Below are positions 46,061 to 51,964 of a stretch of 51,964 bases of DNA, one piece after another. Location: NCBI GenBank assembly GCA_003155915.1, contig PMFA01000018.1, positions 1 to 51,964 on the forward strand, given 5' to 3'. Under the pieces are notes generated by a model that was not told the origin of the DNA, made no database searches, and was given only the letters and a program-made list of their open reading frames with translations. Source of the DNA: Acidimicrobiaceae bacterium. GTDB taxonomy: Bacteria > Actinomycetota > Acidimicrobiia > Acidimicrobiales > RAAP-2. The translations under genes and the position numbers were made by a program. The stretch's first letter is position 1. Each line of letters begins with the position of its first letter.

Positions 46061-46094
46061 TGCGTTTTTATGTCTTGGTGTGCATAAAATGTCA
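46061..46094. promoter_or_regulatory. Tandem ARG boxes overlapping the argC promoter
   Basis: TGCGTTTTTATGTC (46061-46074, 9 of 14 matches) and TGCATAAAATGTCA (46081-46094, 11 of 14) fit the ArgR consensus TGAATwwwwATTCA. Their centres are 20 bp apart, close to the paired-box spacing known for ArgR. The second box covers the argC -10. argR lies in the same operon. Confidence 0.5.
46085..46090 (+). promoter_or_regulatory. -10 element TAAAAT, leaderless argC promoter
   Basis: TAAAAT ends 6 nt before ATG 46097, inside an ARG-box-like sequence. Confidence 0.65.
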
Positions 46095-46096
46095 TT

Positions 46097-47113
46097 ATGC
46101 GTGTTGGAGTCGTTGGCGCCACTGGGTACGCCGGGTCAGAGGTTCTTCGCCTCTGCGTGTCCCACAGCGACCTCGAGGTCGTTCTCGCCACCGCAGATAC
46201 CAACGCCGGCCGGAAAGTCGCCGAGCACGTGCCGGCCCTCGCCGCGGCCTATCCGACGATGGTCTTCGCCGAGACGAACCAGGTCCTCACCAGCGACGTT
46301 GACGTCGTTTTTTTGGCCCTGCCCCACGGCCAGAGCCAGAAGTTGGTGCCGCAACTCCTCGAGCGCAACGTGAGCGTCGTCGACCTGGGCGCCGACTTTC
46401 GTTTGAGGGACAAAGAGGACTATCGCGAATGGTACGGTGCGGCCCACGTGGCACCGGCGCTGCTGTCCGCTTCGGTCTACGGACTGGTCGAGCGTCACCG
46501 CAAGGAACTGGTCGGGGCGACGTTGATCGCCGTGCCGGGCTGTTATCCGACGGCGAGCATCCTCGCCCTGGGTCCCTTCCTCGACGCCGAACTCATTGAG
46601 CGCCACGGCATTGTCGTGAACGCCCTCAGCGGAACCTCGGGCGCCGGTCGGGCCACGAGTGACCGATTGCATTTCTCGCGCCTGGCTGGCAACGCCGAAG
46701 CGTACGGACTGTTGTCCCATCGTCACACCCCGGAGATCCAACAAGAACTCGACGCCGAGTTGCTCTTCACGCCACATCTGGTCGCGACGAGTCGGGGGAT
46801 GCTGGTGACGGCCTACGGTCGCGTGACGGACCCGTCACTGACCACGGAGTCCGCGCTCAACCTCCTTCGCTCGACGTACGCCGAAGATCCCTTCGTCGTC
46901 GTGGTCGATGAGCCACCGACGCTCAAGGACCCCGTTGGGAGCAATCTCTGTTTCGTGAGTGCGCGCGTCGACGCGCGAACCGGATGGCTGATCGCCATGA
47001 GTTCGATCGACAATCTGATCAAGGGCGCCGCCGGTCAGGCCATCCAAGCCTGGAACGTCGCGAGTGGTCGCGACGAGACTTGCGGGCTCCCGATGACCGG
47101 CGTGACGCCGTGA
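46097..47113 (+). CDS. argC: N-acetyl-gamma-glutamyl-phosphate reductase
   Basis: NADPH-dependent third step of arginine synthesis. The 338-residue protein has the N-terminal Rossmann motif GVVGATGYAGSEVLRL, the catalytic Cys in VPGCYPTASIL, and the active-site region HRHTPEIQQEL. It is leaderless and overlaps argB by GTGA. Confidence 0.95.
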   Translation: MRVGVVGATGYAGSEVLRLCVSHSDLEVVLATADTNAGRKVAEHVPALAAAYPTMVFAETNQVLTSDVDVVFLALPHGQSQKLVPQLLERNVSVVDLGADFRLRDKEDYREWYGAAHVAPALLSASVYGLVERHRKELVGATLIAVPGCYPTASILALGPFLDAELIERHGIVVNALSGTSGAGRATSDRLHFSRLAGNAEAYGLLSHRHTPEIQQELDAELLFTPHLVATSRGMLVTAYGRVTDPSLTTESALNLLRSTYAEDPFVVVVDEPPTLKDPVGSNLCFVSARVDARTGWLIAMSSIDNLIKGAAGQAIQAWNVASGRDETCGLPMTGVTP

Positions 47114-47901
47114 ACTGCGTGGTCGTGAAGCTGGGCGGTCACGCGCTGGATTCGCTCGCGCCTTCGTCGTCGGTGTTGATTGACCTCGCCCACGACGTTG
47201 CCCAACTCCACGAACAGGGCGTGAACGTCGTGGTCGTGCACGGCGGCGGACCGCAGATCGCTGCGCTGCTCGATCGCGTGGGCCTCGAGAGCAAGTTCGA
47301 AGACGGACTTCGCGTCACCGACCCCGAGACGATGCGCTACGTCGTGATGGCCCTCAGTGAGGTCAACGTCCGCATCGTCGCGGCGCTCAACGACGCCGGA
47401 TTGGCGAGCGTCGGTCTCTGTGGATCCGACGCGACGCTACTTTGCTCGGAGTCCGTCGGCGAAGCACTCGACCGTGTCGGCCACGCGCCCTTGGTCCATC
47501 GAGCCGTCATTGATTCGCTGTGGTCGGCCGGTTTCACGCCCGTCATCAATCCCGTCGCTCTGGACAAGTGCGCGGAACCGCTCAACTGCAACGCCGATAC
47601 GGTCGCGGGTGCACTCGCCGCGCAGTTGAGCGCCGACGTACTCGTGCTCCTCAGCGACATCGATCAACTGCTCGGGCACGTGGACGACCCGACCTCGGCG
47701 AAGTCATCGGTGACCGGCACCGAGATCCAGGCGATGAAGCGTTCGGGTGCGGCCCGAGACGGGATGAATCCCAAACTGACCGCCGCCCTGGACGCCCTGC
47801 ACGGCGGCGCCGAGAAGATCCTCTTGGCCAACGGAACTCGACGCCACGCCCTACGCGACGCACTGGCTCATTCAATTCCCACGACGGAGGTCGTGCGGTG
47901 A
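47110..47901 (+). CDS. argB: Acetylglutamate kinase
   Basis: Amino-acid kinase-fold enzyme that phosphorylates N-acetylglutamate, 263 residues. Signatures are VVKLGGHALD (nucleotide site, with His where Asn is common), VVHGGGPQI, LNCNADTVAGALAAQ and DGMNPKLTAALDAL. GTG 47110 overlaps the argC stop; the upstream open frame runs through argC. It lacks the N-terminal helix linked to arginine inhibition, so feedback may act elsewhere. No argJ precedes it. Confidence 0.87.
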   Translation: MNCVVVKLGGHALDSLAPSSSVLIDLAHDVAQLHEQGVNVVVVHGGGPQIAALLDRVGLESKFEDGLRVTDPETMRYVVMALSEVNVRIVAALNDAGLASVGLCGSDATLLCSESVGEALDRVGHAPLVHRAVIDSLWSAGFTPVINPVALDKCAEPLNCNADTVAGALAAQLSADVLVLLSDIDQLLGHVDDPTSAKSSVTGTEIQAMKRSGAARDGMNPKLTAALDALHGGAEKILLANGTRRHALRDALAHSIPTTEVVR

Positions 47902-48821
47902 CGCGCCATTTCTTGACGATCGAACAACAAGGTCCCGCCGATTTGGATTCGATCTACGAACTGTCGACGTCGCCCATCGATGACGAGACGTTGAAGGGGC
48001 AGGGCGTCGCACTGTTGTTCGAGCGACCTAGTCTGCGGACGCGGGCGTCGAGCTCGGCCGCGGTGCACGAACTCGGCGGTTACGCCACGTTCTTCAATGA
48101 CGAAGAGATTGGTCTTGACACTCGCGAGTGCGCCGAGGACGTCGGTCGGACGTTAGCCGAAATGTACGCGATTGCCGGACTTCGCGTGCGCAACCACGCG
48201 GTCTTCGAGCGGATGCGCGCCGCGACGAACGACCGGATGTCGCTGATCAACCTCCTGAGCGGTGTCGCGCACCCGACCCAGGCGGTCGCGGACGTGCTCA
48301 CGATCGCCGACCAGTTCGCCAAGGGTGACGTCCACGGTCTGGCGGGACTCGACGTGGCGTACGTCGGCGACGCGACGAACGTGACACGCTCGCTCGCGGT
48401 CGCGTTGCTTCGACTCGGCGTGAACGTGACGATCGGCGCGCCGCCGAACTACCAGTTGGTCGCCGGGGGAGCCGAGGACCCCTCGGCCGTCGAGGGACCG
48501 GGATTGCTCCGTCTCACCGCGTCGCCGAGCGAAGCCGTGAAGGGCGCTGACGTGATCTACACCGACGCCTGGGTCTCGATGGGCATGGAACCCGAGACCG
48601 ACAAACGCCGTCGCGACCTCTCGGCCTTTCGGGTCGAAGAAAACCTTCTCAAGCTCGCCAAGCGGCGCACCGTGCTGATGCACTGTCTGCCGGCGCATCG
48701 CGGCGACGAGATCACGAACGCGGTGCTCGATAGTGCGCAGTCGCTCGTGTGGCGTCAAGTGTTTCACCGCCGTTCAGCAATGATCGGCGTCTTACGTTGG
48801 ATTAAAGAGGAGAGTTCATGA
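47898..48821 (+). CDS. argF: Ornithine carbamoyltransferase
   Basis: Makes citrulline from ornithine and carbamoyl phosphate. The 307-residue protein has the carbamoyl-phosphate motif FERPSLRTRASS (SLRTR instead of the commoner STRTR), HPTQAVADVLTI, the ornithine-site YTDAWVSMGME and the catalytic HCLPAHRGDEI. GTG 47898 overlaps the argB stop. No argD lies between argB and argF. Acetylornithine or succinylornithine carbamoyltransferases are related, but argG and argH nearby favour the standard route. Confidence 0.9.
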   Translation: MTRHFLTIEQQGPADLDSIYELSTSPIDDETLKGQGVALLFERPSLRTRASSSAAVHELGGYATFFNDEEIGLDTRECAEDVGRTLAEMYAIAGLRVRNHAVFERMRAATNDRMSLINLLSGVAHPTQAVADVLTIADQFAKGDVHGLAGLDVAYVGDATNVTRSLAVALLRLGVNVTIGAPPNYQLVAGGAEDPSAVEGPGLLRLTASPSEAVKGADVIYTDAWVSMGMEPETDKRRRDLSAFRVEENLLKLAKRRTVLMHCLPAHRGDEITNAVLDSAQSLVWRQVFHRRSAMIGVLRWIKEESS

Positions 48822-49312
48822 CCAAGACCCAGCGCCAACACCGTATTGGCGAGTTAATCGAGCGAGAGAGAATCTCGACGGCCGCCCAGTTGGTGACGCG
48901 CCTGCAGTCCGAAGGGATCTCCGCCACCCAGGCGACGGTCACCCGCGACCTCCAAGAGCTCGGCACCATCAAGGTGCGTGACGAGAACGGCGTTCGACGC
49001 ATCGTGGCCGCCACCGCGTCGACGTTCACGCACGCCCCCTTGGACCACCTGCGTCGGATGATGGGCGAGTGGGTGGTGTCGGTCGAGAGCTCCGAGAACC
49101 TCGTGGTCGTTCGAACACCCCCGGGCTGCGCGCACGTCGTGGCGTCGGCGCTTGACCGCAGCGCGCTCGACGGCGTGCTCGGCAGCGTCGCCGGTGACGA
49201 CACGGTCCTCGTGATCGCCGACGAGAAGCGCGGCGGCATGTCGCTCGCCACCGAGTTTCGCTCCCTCGCGGGACTCGACGACTCACTCGTGCCGATCAAG
49301 ATGGAAAAGTAG
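48818..49312 (+). CDS. argR: Arginine repressor
   Basis: Hexameric arginine-sensing regulator, 164 residues. The N-terminal winged helix has QRQHRIGELIERERISTAAQ split as RQHRIGELIERE, and QATVTRDLQELGTIKV. The C-terminal arginine-binding and oligomerisation domain has TPPGCAHVVASALD and AGDDTVLVIA. ARG-box-like sequences at 46061-46094 suggest that it controls its own operon. It overlaps argF by ATGA. Confidence 0.94.
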   Translation: MTKTQRQHRIGELIERERISTAAQLVTRLQSEGISATQATVTRDLQELGTIKVRDENGVRRIVAATASTFTHAPLDHLRRMMGEWVVSVESSENLVVVRTPPGCAHVVASALDRSALDGVLGSVAGDDTVLVIADEKRGGMSLATEFRSLAGLDDSLVPIKMEK

Positions 49313-49314
49313 CC

Positions 49315-50538
49315 ATGACGAAGCGAGTCGTGCTCGCCTATAGCGGAGGACTCGACACGTCGGTCGCCATTCGCTGGATGATCGAGGAGTGGGGCGTCGA
49401 AGTGGTCGCCGTGTTGGTCGACGTCGGTCAGGACGTGGAGGGCGCCGAGAGCTTCGAAGACATTCGTGCGCGCGCCCTCGTCGCCGGCGCCCTCGACTTC
49501 GTGCTCGTGGACGCGCGCGACGAGATGGCCGAGGAGTTCTGCGCCAAGGCCATCGCCGCGAACGCGCGCTACGAGAACAAATATCCGCTCGTCTCGGCGC
49601 TGTCGCGTCCGGTGATAGTGCGTCACCTCGTGGCGCAGGCCCGGGCGTTCAACGCCCACGCCGTGGCGCACGGCTGCACGGGCAAGGGGAACGATCAGGT
49701 GCGCTTCGAAGTCGGCACGCACGCGTTGGCCCCGGACCTCGAGGTGCTCGCGCCCGCGCGCAACTGGGGGATGACGCGCGCGGATTCGGTCGATTTCGCC
49801 GAGAAGTGGGAGATCCCGATCAAGGCGACGAAGGAGAAGATCTACTCGATCGACGAGAACCTCTGGGGACGGGCCATCGAGTGCGGCGCCATCGAAGACC
49901 CGTGGGCCGCACCGCCCGAAGAGCCCTACACGTTCACGCGCGTGACGAATCGTGAGCCCGTCGAGCTCACCGTGAGCTTCGCAGAAGGCGTACCGGTCGC
50001 CCTCGACGGCGTGAACTTGAAACTGGCCGACCTGATACAGATCCTCAACGCTCGAGCCGGCGCGACCGGTTTTGGACGCCTCGACATGGTGGAGAACCGA
50101 AGGGTCGGCATCAAGAGTCGCGAAGTCTACGAGTGTCCGGGCGCCCTCGCTCTCATCGCGGCCCACTCGGATTTAGAGGACCTCGTGCTCGAACGCGACG
50201 TCCATCACGAAAAGGGCCGCCTGGAGACGCGCTGGTCCGAGTTGGTCTACGACGGCATGTGGTTCTCGCCGCTGAAAGAGGCGCTGGACGCGTTCATCGC
50301 CGAGACCCAGCGACACGTGAGTGGGGACGTGCGTCTGCGCTTCGAGGCCCCGGGCCTACTGCGGATCGTTGGACGCCGCAGCCCCAAGGCGCTCTACGAC
50401 TACGGACTTGCGACCTACGACGCCGCTGACACCTTCCGCCACGCCGATTCTGAGGGCTACGTCCGAATCTACGGACTCGGGGTCAAGACGTGGGCGCAGC
50501 GCCAAGGTGCCAAGCACGCCACGCCTCCGACGCCATGA
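49315..50538 (+). CDS. argG: Argininosuccinate synthase
   Basis: ATP-dependent ligation of citrulline and aspartate. The 407-residue protein has the PP-loop LAYSGGLDTSVAIRW (residues 6-20), the citrulline/aspartate-site HGCTGKGNDQVRFE, and SIDENLWGRAIECG. It overlaps argH by ATGA. Confidence 0.97.
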   Translation: MTKRVVLAYSGGLDTSVAIRWMIEEWGVEVVAVLVDVGQDVEGAESFEDIRARALVAGALDFVLVDARDEMAEEFCAKAIAANARYENKYPLVSALSRPVIVRHLVAQARAFNAHAVAHGCTGKGNDQVRFEVGTHALAPDLEVLAPARNWGMTRADSVDFAEKWEIPIKATKEKIYSIDENLWGRAIECGAIEDPWAAPPEEPYTFTRVTNREPVELTVSFAEGVPVALDGVNLKLADLIQILNARAGATGFGRLDMVENRRVGIKSREVYECPGALALIAAHSDLEDLVLERDVHHEKGRLETRWSELVYDGMWFSPLKEALDAFIAETQRHVSGDVRLRFEAPGLLRIVGRRSPKALYDYGLATYDAADTFRHADSEGYVRIYGLGVKTWAQRQGAKHATPPTP

Positions 50539-51950
50539 CGTTGTGGAGCGGACGATTCTCCTCGGCCATGGGGAGCGGCCTCTGGGACCTCTCGGAGAGT
50601 TACTCGTTCGACCACGTGCTCTACCCCTACGACATCGTCGGGTCGAAGGCGCACGTACGCGGCCTCGTGCGAGCCGAGCTCGTCAGCGCCGACGAGGGCA
50701 CGACGCTCATCGCGGCGCTCGATGAGGTCTTGACCGAGTTCCGCGATGATCGATTTACGCGCTCGGCGAGCGACGAGGACATCCATATGGCGATCGAACG
50801 TCGGGTCATCGAACTGGCCGGCGACGTGGGAGCGAAGCTCCACACCGCTCGCAGTCGTAACGACCAAGTCGCCACCACGTTTCGCCTCTTTACGTTGAAC
50901 GCCGTCGCGCACGTCGCCACAGCGACGTTGGATTTGATCGACGTGCTGGTGGGAATTGGCGAGCGCAACCAGGACGTCCACCTGCCGGGCTACACCCACT
51001 TGCAGCGCGCGCAGCCGATTCTGCTCAGCCACCATCTGAACGCGCACGCGTGGGCGCTCCTTCGTGACGTCGACCGACTTCTGGACGCACACGACCGCAT
51101 GAACGTCTCGCCACTCGGCGCCGGCGCCCTGGCGGGCACGTCGCTGTTCATCGATCCGTCGTACGTTGCCCAAGAGTTGGGATTCGAGTCGGCCTTCACG
51201 AACTCCCTGGACGCCGTGAGCGACCGTGATTTCGTGGCCGAGACGCTCTTTGACATTGCTCTGTTGGGCGTGCACCTCTCGCGCATGGGCGAGGAGCTCG
51301 TCTTGTGGACGACCGCGGAGTTCAACTTCGCCACTTTGAGCGACGATTACGCGACCGGTTCATCGATGCTGCCGCAGAAGAAGAACAGCGACGTGGCCGA
51401 ATTGGCCCGCGCGAAAAGTGGACGGCTCGTCGGCAACCTCACGGGACTGTTGGTGATGTTGAAGGGTCTACCGCTTTCGTACAATCGCGACTTGCAAGAG
51501 GACAAGGAGCCCCTCTTCGACTCGTACCGCCAGGTGATGATGGTTCTCGCGGCGTTAGGCGGTGCCTACGATTCAATGACCTTCAACGGTGACGTCGCGG
51601 CGGTCGCGGCCGATGATCCGTTCATGGTCGCAATCGACATCGCCGAGGAACTGGTCAGTCAGGGCGTGCCGTTTCGACAGGCGCACGAACAGGTTGGTCG
51701 CTTGGTGGGAGAGGCGGTCACGAGTCAGCGCACGTTGTGCGACGTCGTGAGAGAACATCCGGACTTCGAACGATTCGTCGGTCTCTTCGAGCCGGGCGTC
51801 GCTCTTTCGCGTCGCCGTTCGCCGGGCTCATCGGGACCACAGAGCGCGGGCGCCCAACGCGATCTCCTGGCCCGGACGCGGGCGCGGCTCGAAGAGCGAC
51901 TGGCGCACGACATCGACGCTCTGCCGGACGAGATCAGGTCGTCCACCTAA
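50535..51950 (+). CDS. argH: Argininosuccinate lyase
   Basis: Fumarase-superfamily enzyme that splits argininosuccinate into arginine and fumarate. The 471-residue protein has LWSGRFSSAM at the start, HTARSRNDQVATTFRL, GYTHLQRAQPILLSHH and the catalytic-loop GSSMLPQKKNSDVAEL. ATG 50535 overlaps argG, so the earlier in-frame start is rejected. It completes the arginine operon 14 bp before the window ends. Confidence 0.97.
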   Translation: MTLWSGRFSSAMGSGLWDLSESYSFDHVLYPYDIVGSKAHVRGLVRAELVSADEGTTLIAALDEVLTEFRDDRFTRSASDEDIHMAIERRVIELAGDVGAKLHTARSRNDQVATTFRLFTLNAVAHVATATLDLIDVLVGIGERNQDVHLPGYTHLQRAQPILLSHHLNAHAWALLRDVDRLLDAHDRMNVSPLGAGALAGTSLFIDPSYVAQELGFESAFTNSLDAVSDRDFVAETLFDIALLGVHLSRMGEELVLWTTAEFNFATLSDDYATGSSMLPQKKNSDVAELARAKSGRLVGNLTGLLVMLKGLPLSYNRDLQEDKEPLFDSYRQVMMVLAALGGAYDSMTFNGDVAAVAADDPFMVAIDIAEELVSQGVPFRQAHEQVGRLVGEAVTSQRTLCDVVREHPDFERFVGLFEPGVALSRRRSPGSSGPQSAGAQRDLLARTRARLEERLAHDIDALPDEIRSST

Positions 51951-51964
51951 CAGCGTGTGTCCTA

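Overview
This is a continuous stretch of high-G+C bacterial chromosome, almost entirely coding, with about 58 protein genes in short-spaced or overlapping operons (ATGA, GTGA and TAATG junctions are common). I see no rRNA, tRNA, CRISPR array, insertion sequence, integrase or phage gene. The gene set points to Actinomycetota: an actinobacterial-type integration host factor, a PriA without helicase motifs, the order mihF-gmk-rpoZ-coaBC-metK-priA, and a pyrimidine operon headed by pyrR. A deep branch such as Acidimicrobiia is my best guess, but this is inference from gene order and protein style only.

Layout: 1-4082 menaquinone genes (menB partial, menA, menH, menD); 4079-6560 ccdA, tyrS and a lipoprotein; 6568-8559 three little-known small or Cys-rich genes beside nfuA; 8591-12809 shikimate genes (aroC, aroK, aroB, aroQ), then efp and nusB; 12827-14922 a membrane protein fused to an SCO1-type copper/thiol domain, and a small membrane protein; 15278-24252 the de novo UMP operon (pyrR, pyrB, pyrC, carA, carB, pyrD, pyrF) behind a PyrR-binding leader; 24286-29647 mihF, gmk, rpoZ, coaBC, metK, priA; 29706-34775 def, fmt, rpe, ribD, ribBA, ribH and a cold-shock-like protein; 34813-38344 two paralogous secreted Thr-rich proteins next to a two-component system; 38358-44426 a DUF1844-like gene, infC, rpmI, rplT, an rRNA methyltransferase, pheS and pheT; 44458-46029 a thioesterase and a DMT transporter; 46097-51950 arginine genes argC, argB, argF, argR, argG, argH.

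The most striking non-coding pattern is start-codon architecture. Twelve transcription units begin with a TANNNT -10 element followed by exactly 6 nt and then ATG or GTG (two more have 7 nt), so a large share of the promoters here should make leaderless mRNAs. One of these leaderless starts opens a five-codon ORF (36295-36312) whose stop overlaps the ATG of a response regulator. Genes with real leaders are those expected to be regulated: pyrR (PyrR-binding loop), infC (long structured leader and a likely AUC start codon), efp (perfect palindrome over the -10), metK, and the two secreted proteins.

The least described unit is 34813-38344. Two secreted proteins share a repeated helical domain of about 68 residues flanked by Thr-rich linkers. 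They also share one promoter design: two TTCACA sites 22 bp apart, then 22 bp to the -10. They lie beside a divergent OmpR-type regulator and its kinase, which I propose as their regulator.
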